Shown: piece after piece, positions 24,861-37,870 of the stretch
Layout of the letters: each line of letters begins with the position of its first letter
Position numbering within the stretch: the first letter of the stretch is position 1
Source: Atrina japonica
Lineage: Eukaryota; Mollusca; Bivalvia; Pterioida; Pinnidae
DNA: 64,000 nucleotides
Assembly: GCA_030159075.1 (NCBI GenBank)
Contig: BROG01000454.1
Span: 173,501 to 237,500, forward strand
Direction of reading: 5' to 3'
Made by a program: the position numbers and the translations under genes
The notes under the pieces: model-generated
What the model was told of the DNA's origin: nothing
What the model saw: only the letters and a program-made list of their open reading frames with translations
Databases searched by the model: none

Positions 24861-26215
24861 ATATTACTGCTGATAATGATGATGATTTGATTTTAACTTC
24901 AAAGTTAAAAATTAGAAAAATGGATGTCATTGATTAAATCATCTAACATGTATTTATATTATATGATGAAATGTAAACTATCGTTTAATTAGTTTTGTTT
25001 TAATTGCAGACTCATTTTTATGTATTAAAATACATGTATGTAAGCCAGCACGCCTTTTCCAGCAATATCTAACCAGTTATTGGGTTTCTAGTTATCAATG
25101 AATCTCGATTAATATGAGTTGTCTGCCTAATTGTCTGCATTTTATAGAACTGCTAAGCAGAAAGAACAATTGAACAATGATATAGATTTTTCACGGTAAA
25201 ATACTAGCTGAAGACCAAGTTAAAAAGCGTAAATAAACTTTATCCTTAACCATTTTACAATCAAGACAGTTTGGTGTCACATCTCGATTTTCGAATTCTA
25301 GCGTATGGCCAAACAATACGGACTTCTACTTCAACAATTACTTTTTACCCTATCAGGTTCAACCTAATTACCTTTCACCCATGTATTATACACCCTATCA
25401 CTGTTTCATGATCAACTAATAACTAATAACAGATTTTTTATGGTGTCTCCAGAATTTTTTATTCCAGAACTGGTGCCTAACTCTCATTATATTTGCCGTT
25501 CGTATGCTTCACCAATGGACCTATTGAACTGGTTACAATTGATCATATATTCTAGGGCAATTTTTTCTTTCCTGTGGCATATATATTGGTATCGTATGTT
25601 AAAGAATCTAATATGAAAGTTATGCCTTTGTTTGCTTTTCAATATTTTCAGGTAAATTTTGGCGGTATGTGATACCACTTTTTGTTTCGGATTTTATGTC
25701 TATTTTTTATTCTAGCTCAACTGACGAAGTGCTATTGGCAGAAATGATCGTCATGAGCATTGTTAAAGCCTTATTTTCGCAAAACTATAACTTTTGTGTA
25801 ATGTCTATAATATATGTTGTCAACATTTTGTGTGTAAAGTAAACATTGAGCAGTAAGCCAAGCAGTCGAACCTAAACAAAAATAAAAATGTTCATTATAA
25901 TTTGGTGACAGAATTCTTCACAGTCGGAGTAAAATATTTGAACCAAGGATTCTACAGTTTCAGCAGTACCGACAAAAAGACCCTGTATATATTCCAGATT
26001 TTGGATCAGGGTCCAAAGGAACTTAATTGAATTCATCTTATTCCTTTTACTACATCAATAGTTGTTTGTAACTTTTTCTGGTTGTGACTTTTTTATTTGT
26101 TCATTGACATAAAATATAACGATTCACTTATTAAGTTTCCATTAAAATAGAAATATGTGGGTTATGGTTCTCATGATTGAGTATTTTTTAAATATTTTTG
26201 AAGTTTTGTTTAAAG
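24861..26215. other. No feature seen
   Basis: AT-rich unique-looking DNA. Confidence 0.5.
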
Positions 26216-26520
26216 GGGGTATTAGCTGTGCTTACCAAAACTTTTTTTTTCTACTTCTACTACTTGTACATAATGAGCATGTACGATAACAAATAACATC
26301 TATACACAAGCATAAAAAGTCTTATATTTCTATGTATTTTGTAAAAATACAGGTCCAGTATGGTATCCATATAGAAATATTGAAATTTAGTCAATCAAAT
26401 GCATTTGGAAAAGTGCCAAACCTGGGTTTCTCGATCAATTTTCACAAAATGTGTAGGAATTTAAGAAAACGTTATGTCTGTGTATATTTCTTTTTTGTTA
26501 TTGTATATCAATAAAAGTAG
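26216..26520. repeat. Dispersed repeat 'R300', copy 1
   Basis: Starts 'gggggtattagctgtgctta'. Shares with 49481 and 50451 the order 'attagctgtg', 'cttctac...ttg', 'ataaacatt/ataaagat', a 'tttggaaaa/tttggcaatt' segment and 'cacaaaatgtgtaggaat'. This copy is more diverged. No terminal repeats recognised. Confidence 0.5.
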
Positions 26521-27650
26521 TTAAAAAGGAAGACAACATTTTTGAAAAAAACCACAGATATGCCTCTTCAAATGCGTAATGATTTTCAACACCCGTTATT
26601 GGAAAACATACAAAAACAATTCTATTAATTCTTGCTTAAATAATGACTTTCACGCATACAGACGTTTACACATATTTGAAAGGACATTAGGCATCGAACC
26701 AAATCAGAAACTGTGTAGTCAAATATCAAATAACACACAGAAGTAAAATGTTATGTATCCATCATAGATTGAATCAAATACAAAAAAAACCAAAATTGCC
26801 CAATCAATATTTTTTTTTCTTAATTACTAGTTACATGAACGCAAGTTGTTTGTGTTTGTTTATCAAAGTATTCTATAAAACGCATTTCTATGGTATGCGT
26901 ATATATCGGTAAATTATACCAATTGTTTGGTGATAGTATACTAGAATCAAAAGAAAAATGGAAGAAATATTATGATATACTTCTACGGCAACGATATACC
27001 TCTCATGGGTAAGATGCCTCATATTTTGACATGTTCTAAAGATTTCTGCCAATGTTTTGATGCTCTTAAATGCGTTCCTTCTACAATGACATGGTGCATT
27101 GGTTTAAAGTCTTTTTTTGAAACAAAAACTCCTTCCTTTTACTTCTTACGTTGAGCGTGTATCGACATTCATTACCTGCGTTAATGTATTAGGTTTATTT
27201 CAATGTTCGAGACTGAATCCTTCCGCATGAAGGTTAAACGCTAAGCTAATACATTATGCTGAGCATTTTAAAACTTGTGATAAAATATAACACCATAAAG
27301 TATTTACAAGGAAATAAAGCACCAACGATATTTCCTATGTAGCTTATTGTTGACGAAAAGACGTACTTTCAAATGAAAAAAAAAAACCCAGAAATATGCA
27401 ACAATCCAATATTCTTGATTGTTCATTCAGTGGAAGATCGTTCTGCAACAATAAAACAAGGTTTCTTTCATTTTGCTCCTCTGTTGTTAAGGATTACCAT
27501 TTTGATGATGTTGGCACTCGGATCAATGTCACGTGAAGAGTGCTTCCTGCTAATAATTTTCTTACAAAGAGTGCAGCAACAAATATTAGTTTCCAATTCA
27601 GCTTAATGATCTACGAAAGGGGTTTATGATATTGCGATAGCACTAATTTA
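26521..27650. other. No feature seen
   Basis: AT-rich; ORF 27373-27606 lacks recognisable features. Confidence 0.45.
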
Positions 27651-27651
27651 A

Positions 27652-28150
27652 TTATATTGTAACGTTTAGCCTGTGTTTATGAATGAATGGCTTTCCTACT
27701 GGGTTTGTAATTACAGTATATGTAATAAATTTACAATTTTGTTTGGAAGCCATTAAGCCTCGTTCTAATGGGCATATTAAGAGAAGGATATTTAACATAT
27801 CAAAACTTGTAATATATAAACTGCGGGAGTTTTTAACTGTAATGTGTTTGACGCGTCTATGCTTTGAGTCGCTCAATGTTAAACTTTATCAGAAATTTCA
27901 CAGCAGGAATATCATAATCGATCATTCCATGAATGCGCATGACAGAGAACAGATCTGCTTCCTGTGCTCTCACCACGGGTTCCAACTGTCGTAAAATGTG
28001 GTTATAAAAATTGGAATACGTTGCCTTCATTGTAAGTGATTTATTACAGTAAAATGAAAATTTGTCAGCAATTTGGTTGCTGTGTTGGGTTGAAAATTGT
28101 ATTTTTCCCGCTGTGGAATTCTTTGATGTTTTGTCGACAGCGCGCTGCAT
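27652..28150 (-). pseudogene. Possible decayed coding fragment, family unknown
   Basis: Two overlapping minus-strand ORFs in different frames (28150-27857 and 27876-27652) read end to end as if split by a frameshift. The text (ILRQLEPVVRAQEADLFSVM, then a DYDIPAVKFL segment, then VKHITVKNSRSLYITSFDML) has the mixed composition of ordinary soluble protein rather than the Ile/Leu/Phe-rich text of random AT-rich ORFs. I do not recognise the family. A plus-strand ORF of 103 residues overlaps and is probably its shadow. Weak evidence. Confidence 0.22.
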
Positions 28151-29225
28151 TTAATGTTCCTTTATAACTGCCATTAAAATTAATGAATATATATCCTTTG
28201 TGTTTAGTCAGATAGGCAGAAAATTAATTACAAATTCAATATCTTAGGAAGTTTTATAAAGGAATGAGGAAGGATATACTGAAGCGTTGTTATACAAAAT
28301 TAAAACTAAAAATTCGGGGGTATATATAAGACCACTACTTAAACTAATATCTTTAGAGTGGTACAAAATTGCTATCTCATTCATAGGGCCAATTGAAAAG
28401 GATTGTTTTGTGTTTTTTTAGTTGTAAATGAATAATAAATGACATATGATTTATAATCATGAGATCATTCAAATCCAATACTATCACCTGACATCAATTA
28501 AAAAAAACGTACACATTAAATTAACTTGAAACGTGTTCATTAAGTTACATGTGTTAAATATTCAAATCATTTTTAAAATGAATATACAAAAAATCATTGG
28601 CTTGCCCATTTTATTGCTTCCAATGGTGATAATTACAACGCGATCGGAGAAAGTGCAAGAGTCGGAATTTAATTCAGTCGAGCTATCCTTTAGAGCACCG
28701 TGATTTTACTCATCTCATGTCAGGGCGGGTTAAACAATGATAATCTGGGAAGTTTCCTTGGGGAAGACAACCACCATATTACCTGAACGTGTTTAGTGTG
28801 ACAGGAAATACCGGATACTCGAATTTAAATCTCACTTCTAGTCAGTAAGGGTTCGAGCTCAGCTGTGTCCATAGCTAATTATATGAGTGTGTCTGGCACC
28901 GTTGTTTTTTTAATTGGATTATCCTATTCCTAATTCCAATAATTCAGCGCTACTATCCACTATCGTTTCTCGAGGACATGAAGGCAGCATGATCATTGGT
29001 CTCGTCATCTGTGTACAAATTGCTCAGACCAATCATAGACTGCTTTCAAGTTGAGGTTGCGCAGTCATTACTTCCGTGTAAGCGCTATATACGACTGGTA
29101 TTAGAAATATACTTAATTCAAATCCTTCTACTTAGAAATGAATTATCCGTAGCTGAAGGACAAGTTCTGTTACTGGTATTTCTATCATTAACTGACTTTA
29201 TCATATACTTAGTACTTTATATTTA
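28151..29225. other. No gene seen
   Basis: Unique-looking. 28735-28870 ('tgggaagtttccttggggaagac ...') is faintly similar to 16590 and may be a very old SINE body. Confidence 0.4.
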
Positions 29226-29227
29226 AG

Positions 29228-29275
29228 TTTTGCATGGTATGATATTCAACTAACCGATATCAGACCGACCATGCA
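29228..29275. repeat. Short inverted repeat TTTTGCATGGT ... ACCATGCAAAA
   Basis: 11-bp perfect arms about 26 bases apart, enclosing 'atgatattcaac...gatatcagaccg'. The enclosed words 'gatat' and 'atatcagacc' recur in the large palindrome at 29607-29735, so the two are probably related ends. Confidence 0.75.
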
Positions 29276-29376
29276 AAAATCCGTATCACGCACTTCGGAA
29301 TTTATAAAACGGGACACCTCGGGACTTATCGACTTCAAACGGAGCGTTGCGTCAGACGACATATTATTTGTTTATA

Positions 29377-29616
29377 ATGTCAAAAGAAGGCGAAAAGGTA
29401 TTAAAGGATTTGGCAGTCAGTGTAATGGAACTGGACGAACTAATTAATAAAGAAAATAAATTCAACAATGCGGTTAATAAATTAAAATATATTAAAGCAA
29501 ACATTCCTTGTTTAATTCATTTCATTCACTTCAGAAATATAAAATTGATATATTCAGTGAAGTCAATCAACATAATTTGCAAGTTCTACTGTTTGTATAT
29601 GATATATAGATTATAA
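29377..29616 (+). CDS. Unrecognised 79-residue ORF between two palindromes
   Basis: Starts MSKEGEKVLKDLAVSVMELD and continues with KENKFNNAVNKLKYIKAN, a heptad-like amphipathic helix in the first 45 residues. After that the text turns random and Ile-rich, as if an exon ended near 29510 or the frame decayed. It lies exactly between the 29228 inverted repeat and the 29607-29735 foldback, so it may be the remnant of an element's own gene or a host exon fragment. No family recognised. Confidence 0.25.
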   Translation: MSKEGEKVLKDLAVSVMELDELINKENKFNNAVNKLKYIKANIPCLIHFIHFRNIKLIYSVKSINIICKFYCLYMIYRL

Positions 29617-29735
29617 CATGGTAAAATTCATATCACATATCATATCAGCCCTCGGGCAATATCAGACCTCGGTCTGATATTGAGCCCTTGGGCTGATATG
29701 ATATGTGATATGAATTTTACCATGTAATAATCTCT
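29607..29735. mobile_element. Long foldback palindrome (about 60-bp arms)
   Basis: Left arm 29607-29668 and right arm 29671-29735 are near-perfect reverse complements. Outer part: ATGGTAAAATTCATATCACA against its exact complement, with 'catatcatatcagcc' continuing. Inner part: CAATATCAGACC / GGTCTGATATTG around a 2-base loop. They are separated by one small bulge and one or two mismatches near 'ccctcgggc/gagcccttgggc'. It would extrude as a hairpin of about 60 bp. Typical of foldback or MITE elements, or a terminal palindrome of a larger one. Confidence 0.85.
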
Positions 29736-29896
29736 ATTTAAAACATCTCACATATTAAATTTACTGTGAATTTTTAAAAATATTTCGTCTGCATTCTTTT
29801 CCAAAGTTTTTGTCAAACACGTATGTACAATGAACACATAATTCTTGCTCCATTGTCAATGTTTACAAGCAATTTATATCGCCTCTTACTTTTTGC

Positions 29897-29968
29897 GCCA
29901 CATGCTAGGATAGATAAATCCCATGATGCTCTGCCACATGCTAGGATAGATAAATCCCATGATGCTCT
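29897..29968. repeat. 36-bp perfect tandem duplication
   Basis: 'gccacatgctaggatagata' plus 16 more bases, two exact adjacent copies (29897-29932 and 29933-29968). Confidence 0.95.
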
Positions 29969-30199
29969 AATATCAATAATTTCCGGTTGTCATTTTAAAA
30001 GCAATTGCATTTAGGTGTTAATGGACCAATCGGAGATCGGCTGTATATAATGGGTTCGACCGTTGCTGTCTGTCAGTTTCCTTGCAGATGATGGTCCTTT
30101 CCCGGACACGACATATTATTGGTGTTAAACGGAAGATTAATTCCCACGACAATTTAACCATTTAATAAGAATCATCCATGATGGATTAATCCTCTTATG

Positions 30200-30291
30200 G
30201 TGGATCAAAACCCCCATCCAGTTTTCCCCAAATAACGTCTAAATCGTGGATTAAAACCCCCATCCAGTTTTCCCCAAATAACGTCTAAATC
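30200..30291. repeat. 46-bp tandem duplication
   Basis: Units at 30200 and 30246 ('gtggat[c/t]aaaacccccatc ... aacgtctaaatc') differ by one base. Confidence 0.95.
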
Positions 30292-30372
30292 AGTATATAC
30301 TGTCAGTATGACATTAATGCATTCTGATCTTTCTTTTTTAATAAAGAAATTAGTTTTATTAAAAGACTTTTA

Positions 30373-31050
<678 letters not shown>

Positions 31051-31657
31051 GGGGTGCTTAATAGTATTAATTTTACAAAGAAAATCAAACACAACTCAAA
31101 CTCAAGCCAATTCAAATTAATATATTTACTTATTATACATACTAGGACTAAGTAATCCGGTATGTTATCTTTATCCCTTTACCTACTTAAGAGCTATATT
31201 TGATATCGTTATATGGAAAGCGTAATGCATTTAACATGCACCTATTAAACTTTAACGTAAAATAATTTTATTTGACAAATCACTGAACATTCTTTTTTTA
31301 AACTCTAAAATGACTTTATAGTGTAACACGTGCATATCAAATTATATAAATGAAAGCGACAATTTAGGGTATGACGTTCCACTTTTTATTAAGTTAGTTT
31401 ACATTCTGGATTCCTATTAAACACCTGTTTTCGTAATTTGATTAATGCAGTTTATCTTAAAAATGGTGTTCTTGGAGTCAAATTTAAGGGTTTCATTTAT
31501 GCAACCTTATTCATATAAACGTGTTTCCGATATTAGACTCTAAGACGATTTCATCATTCAGTCAATTATAAAAGTATACAAGGGCCAATAATGAAAAATA
31601 TAATGACGTTAGCTCCAAGCTCAATGCGACGATTTTCAACTTATACTCCAGATCATA
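31051..31657. other. No feature seen
   Basis: AT-rich unique-looking DNA. Confidence 0.5.
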
Positions 31658-31757
31658 TACAGGGTGTTTCCAAAAACATGTCCTACTTAAAATGTCTATA
31701 ATTTTGAACAGACACAAGGTAATTTAAGATAAATTAATATTTGAAAGTTCATTAGAA

Positions 31758-32167
31758 GGACAGACACCACCAAATATAATAATTTACAAAACTTCAGGTC
31801 ACTGTCACTCCCATGTTTATTATATCTGGTTCAAATAAGTACCCTGTGCTGATCAATAATTTGCAATCAAAAGTATAGGTTGCCGTTTTTTTCAAATTTT
31901 CATTTTTACAACTCGTATTCCGTACCAAAGGAAAATATCTATTCTCATATGACCCCTCCCTTTCAATTTTCAACCGTCAACCCTATAATTTCCAAAGTAC
32001 TACCAATATTCATGTATCTTTTTTATCACCTTTATTTCACTTATTAATGGCAAAACTAATTTTTTCATTTAATGACCAATCAGATATGGGCTCATACCCT
32101 CCGCACAACTTTGGGTGTCCAAAATGTCTGCGCCCATGTTGTAAACAAAGCTGGTGTTTTTCCTATA
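31758..32167 (+). repeat. Dispersed repeat 'R440', copy B
   Basis: Same family as 17312-17777, opposite orientation, with internal gaps of up to about 25 bases relative to copy A. It lies inside the putative 31660-34175 element. The 79-residue ORF at 32047-32286 is incidental. Confidence 0.85.
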
Positions 32168-32289
32168 GATTTATCCAAAACATAAAAATGGTCATTTTGC
32201 ATTTTTTGGAAATCTCACTAACTGTACACCAAGCCCCCTTAATAATGAGGATGGGAACCCAACATGAAGAGAAACACAGTCTATAATGT

Positions 32290-33760
32290 ATCACACCCCT
32301 ACCTCTCAATCCTGTTTATTGATATTAACAAATAAATGCATGAAGTTGTCTGTTTTTCTTTCATGATTTTCATTCAGTTGTCTGTAACACATTTACTTCA
32401 TTATTTTGAATGATTTCATACCATTATTTACCAATATTGACCATGATATCAAATAAGGGTATGTATTAATAATGGAAAAAGTGACAAAATATACGGATCA
32501 TAATTGGAACCAATTAGGCACCAGAAGTAAAGAATAATTTCATTAAAAGTAAACCATGTCCTTTTTTATATCATCAAATTGCTTTTATTGACAAGGAATG
32601 AAGTACCCTTTGTAAAACTTCAGGGGATACCCTAACATACAACACATTTCAATAGACTTATTGTTTCATTTAATAAAATATGTTATGTTATCATTTTCAG
32701 ACATGTCCATGTTTTGTTTCATCCCTTAATTACAGATGATGTAAGTAATTAAATACATAACTGAGTCCGACTTTAAAATACTGATACAAAAAAATGATAG
32801 TCAAATCGGGATTGACATATGATAGTTCTGTTTCAGATCTACTTTTAATTGTACTAAGTTTTGAAACCAGTTAATATCAGGTGTTAATTTTTGTCTGATA
32901 TGACCCCAAGAGAGTGTTAAGTGACATTTGCAGTGTCATGGACTGAAAATTTAGAAAACATGAAAACATGCAACTTGAATGAATATTAGATGAGTTACAG
33001 AAAAAAAATATAATTAATACTTTATAATTATCTTTATACTTGATGTAATTAGATAAAAATCTCATTGGACAATATTTCCTTTTTTAAAAAAATGAGGTTA
33101 AAATGTTGATAGATTATGAAAAAATGTTAAAACGCCCTATTTCTAAAGAAATTTTTTATTTACAAATTATCTATTACCCAAATTTAACACAATATGAGAA
33201 ACTTGTGTACAGATCGTTACGTTTACAGTGTATGGCATGATGAAATATTTTTCTGATGAACTTAAATGCTGAAATGCAGTTTAATATCTTAAAAATGAGA
33301 TGGTTTTTTACCCCTTCAGATACATACATATATACAACTAAAGTTACACTGCATGAATAAAATGACATGGTCCAATATGTAGATTTTGCCCTCAAAAGAA
33401 GAAAATCAACCAGTCTTTACCTCAAAAAGGTCTGAAAATTCAAATGAGTTAAAATTTACAATAGTCCCACTATGCATAACCATAGCATATGATTTTGTTT
33501 AAAAAGAACAAGTGCGAATTTTCCAAAACAGATGGAATTTTGACCAATAAATGATAAAATATTAGTTCGTGTAATATAAAACATACAGATAAAATTAAGA
33601 GATCTCAGAACAAATTAATAATGTGTGTAGAGGCTGACCTTGTGGACCCCCAATAGGTGCGGACAACAAAAGTATGAGTAAAAGTGAATGAATTGCGTTA
33701 AAAATTAGAGAAATGATTACTGTTCATCCAGCCTACATGTGTCAAATGTTAATTTCTCTA
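32290..33760. other. No gene seen between R440 copies
   Basis: AT-rich; two minus ORFs (32877-33065, 33174-33395) have no recognisable features. Confidence 0.45.
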
Positions 33761-33762
33761 TA

Positions 33763-34143
33763 GGACAGACACCACCAAATATTTTCCCATAGCCAATGCA
33801 ATTTAAAAACTTCATCATATTAAATATCTGGTTCAAATAAGTACCCTGTGCTGAAAGATCAATATTTTTGGTAACAAAATTTGCAATCAAAAGATAGGTT
33901 GCCGTTGCATTTTTACTTCAAATTTTCGTAGTAACCAAAGGAAAATAATTCTCATTACCCCTCCCTTTTCAATTTTCAACCGTCATTAATTTCCAAAGTA
34001 CTACCATATTCATGTATCATCACCTTTATTTCACTTATTAATGGCAAAACTAATTTTTTCATTTAATGACAAAAGATCACTAGGCTCATTTTACCCTCCG
34101 CACAACTTTGGGTGTCCAATGGCGCCCATGTTGTAAACAAAGG
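33763..34143 (+). repeat. Dispersed repeat 'R440', copy C, with many small deletions
   Basis: Collinear with copies A and B but missing numerous short pieces of roughly 3-25 bases spread along its length, while the remaining bases match well. Confidence 0.85.
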
Positions 34144-34169
34144 TATTTTTATTTGAAAAACTTAGAAAC

Positions 34170-34172
<3 letters not shown>

Positions 34173-34262
<90 letters not shown>
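34173..34262. repeat. Compound (AT)n(GT)n microsatellite
   Basis: AT to about 34224, GT to 34250, then three ATGT units. Begins exactly at the 'accc' end of the preceding element. Confidence 0.97.
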
Positions 34263-34264
<2 letters not shown>

Positions 34265-35938
34265 TCGTTATTCGTTACATGCCTTGTATATATTTGTATC
34301 AACACCTTATTTCAATCTGAATAGAACATAGAAATATCAAAAAATCGTTTGAATGATCACTCAGTTACTGAGCAACAGTGTCATGGAAACTTATGAGAGA
34401 CTCATATATGTGACTCACTTTTTATGAGCAAAAATGAGAAACATCGTTACGTGATGTTTAAAAATTAATATCAAAATGTTTTACTCACATATGAAAGGTC
34501 CCCATAAAAACTGCGTTGAAGACGTCATTTCTAGATTTTCTGAACAATTACGTTATACTGTATCAATCAATAGCCAGCATAAAAATATATTAAAACAGAA
34601 CAATAGTGATATATTTGTATAATAATTAATCATTCGCCATCTTCAGCAATATCTCAAAAGAGAACAATGGTGGTATGTTTGTATAATTATTAATCGTTTG
34701 CCAGTTTAAACAATAGTGATATGTCTATATAATTGTTGTAATTTGATGCTTTTTAGAATGTTTGAAATGTTATTTATAATACTTCTCACTCACTTTAGCA
34801 TTGATATATATAAAACAAAATTTGGGGCGTTGCGATCGTATTGGCGTTAGGAGGCTACGAAGTTTATAGGGATGTTCGAACAGTAGGTTTTTTGAAGAGT
34901 GTGCGTTTCCATGCGATATAAGCACTGTATGATACTTCAACTGATTGTGTGGACGCTATTTGAGACTAGTTAGTATTGACTGATTATTTACAATAATCAT
35001 ACATAATTAACATTGCCTGTTATAAAACTATTTTACTCGGAAAAATTCTGCAACCCTAAATTATCATTTTTAATACAAGTGATTTAATTTAGAATTTTTA
35101 AATACAACTTTCGCTCATAAATGTGAAATATAAATATTTGTCAACCAAGCATTATTTCATATTTTATGTCTATAATCTGAATTACCACAAAAGCATAATG
35201 ATAAAAGTCGTGAAAATGTTATTTCTAGTGATAACAGGTAATTTATGAGAAAACAATTATAGGCTATCTCGAAATTTGTCCATTCTTTCTTTCGTACAGG
35301 AAAATGTTATCATGATGGGAAAAGCTCGGAGGATATAGGTCTTATGAACCGAATATTATGGAATGGGGGCGTAACCCAAGGGTTAGTAATAGACATTGAA
35401 ATGTGATTATAATCAATTTGAAAAATAGATTTATTTATTAAAGCTGATTGTTATCTTCCTTAAATGTATTTTAACGTGATATTTACTTTTATGATAGAAT
35501 TCGATAATAGACACGACACGATTTTAATAGTTATAGCATTTTCGAGATAAAAGTTAAGATATATTAATGGTCCCATTCAAAATAATTTTGTTATTCAGCA
35601 GGCACTCGACAGGAAACAATTATAAATGACATTTGTGTCACTTTCAAGGAATGTTGGTATTTCTATCATATTTCCATAATTCTTTACCGGGTGTATTCTG
35701 CTCCCTTTCTGTTGTAATTCTGTTTCCCCTGTGTTTGCTATTAATTTTCAGAAAGTTATATTCGAACTTCGATAGAAATACATCATCATGCTGTGCTGTC
35801 TTTCTCTAATTCGTCTATCTATATTTCATCTCGTCCCTGAAGTAGTTTGAATAAAAATCGATTGGATTGTCTTGTTTCTTTTTTCATTGATAAACTAATA
35901 TGGAGAGAGGATGCACTCCTGTGAGAGGTTTTTAGTTT

Positions 35939-35940
<2 letters not shown>
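34263..35940. other. No feature seen
   Basis: AT-rich unique-looking DNA. Short direct repeats 'caatagtgatat(a/g)t..gtataataattaatc' at 34600-34730. Confidence 0.45.
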
Positions 35941-35942
<2 letters not shown>

Positions 35943-36035
<93 letters not shown>

Positions 36036-36047
36036 TTACAAAAATGT

Positions 36048-36141
<94 letters not shown>

Positions 36142-36149
36142 ACATTTTT
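35943..36149. repeat. Double (AT)n array with a 110-bp perfect palindrome
   Basis: First AT block 35943-36034, second 36051-36138. The second is bounded by AAAAATGTCTTTA (36040-36052) and its exact complement TAAAGACATTTTT (36137-36149), so 36040-36149 is a perfect palindrome. Pairing stops immediately outside. Confidence 0.95.
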
Positions 36150-37630
36150 ACGGTCTTAAAGCCGAAGTGGTTAGCTTGACGAGGTCTCAGTTTCTATTGC
36201 ATAATTGTTTATTCTAAATTGCAATACATACATTTTATATAGGATAAACATTTAATTTCTCATTTTCACAAGGAAATATGTGTTAACACCCAGATGTGGG
36301 AATTTCCCCTGAAGACTGCGATGACGAAAATTAACGATGGACTTGTCACTACATTCCAAATGTTGAATTTTTCGTTTTGGGTTGTACTCCTTCTGAGTGA
36401 AACGGATATTATTTTTTTCTGGTTAATTGTGTTGTCGTTATTCCCGTAATTTGTACTTGTACTTGTACTATTAAGGAAGTGAATATGTTGATGAACAATT
36501 AAACCGCAGGTACACTATAACTGCGACAATTCATATGTAAACCAACTTGCTCAATGTTTAAAAAAAACTCAATTTTATATGATTTTGATTTATAGAAATC
36601 AAAATTTCCTTTTTATATGATTATCAACAAGATTTTAAATCTAAGAAAAAAGGAAAAAAAACATTGCTCACCGGAGTTGTAAGATTTTTAAATTATTACC
36701 GATGTAATCAGAAGAAATGTTGGAGATTGTTGTTATCATGGTGACGGAAGAGTAAATAAAAAGACTATCACATTCATCGCAAAGTTGTCGGTTTAAGTTG
36801 TGATACTTTTGAGAGGCTAAATGTAAGATTAATCGCATGAACTCCATCCATTCCATAGTCCTCCTACCCAAGACGGATGGGGTAAAAATTCACTACATGT
36901 TTGTTATTCTAAACTCTGAGAAATATTTACCATGTAATTATTGATAATCAATATGGAATACTAGTCCAGTGGATTTTGAGAAGTTACAATTGTTGCTTTC
37001 TAGTTGTTTGTAAAACTTGCGAACGCAACTGGAGTTTTGAATTTTATCTTGTTTTGTAATATAATTGAATCACAAATTATGTTACACTGAAATCACATTA
37101 TTGAATTAGACCTAGTTTGTAGAAAAACTTGGTTTCACTTAATAGTGTGAATTTGACATACCAATTTGAATTAACTGGGTTTGACCAAATCCAAATTACG
37201 TAAGTACTAATTAATGTAATTGTGGAGAAGTTTTACCTAGTTCTGTCAGTTAATCTAGTTATCTTTAGAGAAAGCCAGGTTTAACGTGTATTTTGGCTCA
37301 AATAAATCTAGTTTTTTTGTAATTTATGTGAAAATCTATGTTCCATTCATTAATGTAATTTTTGAAGTGTCATAACAATTTCATTCATAAAACACTTTAT
37401 AAGGAATTTTGTTCAGATGGTAAACTTTCAATACTAATCAATCTCATTTTTCAAGATTTTCAAGATACATGTACATAGTACCTTTAATAGTACGATGTTA
37501 AGACAAAAATAAAGAAAGTTATATAATTATTATTATCCGCATATCTCCAAATACATTTTTCAATATAACTTTACAATGTGTCGACGTGACGTATATAAAT
37601 GTCCTTTTCGTACTCATATACCTTCGGTGG
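36150..37630. other. No feature seen
   Basis: AT-rich unique-looking DNA; small hairpin 'attttgattt atag aaatcaaaat' at about 36580-36604. Confidence 0.45.
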
Positions 37631-37647
37631 GTGTGTCTACATCAGCG

Positions 37648-37678
37648 TGATGATGATGATGATGATGATAACAAAATT

Positions 37679-37727
<49 letters not shown>

Positions 37728-37752
37728 ATTGAATAATAATAATAATAATAAT
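37648..37752. repeat. (GAT)n and (AAT)n triplet arrays
   Basis: GAT units 37648-37670 then AAT units 37679-37752 with one break. It abuts directly on the Penelope-like 3' module at 37754. Confidence 0.95.
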
Positions 37753-37753
37753 A

Positions 37754-37870
37754 TCCCGACTCTTGGTTTCCAGAGGTCCGTGTTTGTCCATTTTTATCAG
37801 ATTTGTATCTATGTCCTGGACATTCTACTGATTTATACTTTGGTATCTGAGATTTTTTATATTTGTTATA
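37754..37870 (+). repeat. Penelope-like 3' module fragment
   Basis: 'cccgactcttggtttccaga', 'ggtccgtgtttgtccatttt', 'tatctatgtcctggacattc' and 'ctttggtatctgagattttt' match 7396-7490 almost base for base. The preceding triplet array stands where the rest of the element should be. Confidence 0.75.

Larger units (their letters stand above)
31660..34175. mobile_element. Possible composite element with short TA-flanked inverted ends
   Basis: Left end TA-C-AGGGTGTTTC (31658-31670) and right end GAAACACCCT-A-TA (34165-34177) are inverted repeats. They enclose two direct R440 copies and about 1.6 kb of unrecognised AT-rich DNA. TA duplication and CAGGGTGTTTC-like ends would suit a Tc1/mariner-type non-autonomous element. 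The repeats are only 10-12 bp and the right end runs into an (AT)n array, so this is tentative. Confidence 0.25.

Noticed and set aside
29228..29735. miRNA precursor at the long palindrome
   Set aside because: Arms of about 60 bp with a 2-base loop are far more like a foldback transposon or siRNA source than a pre-miRNA.
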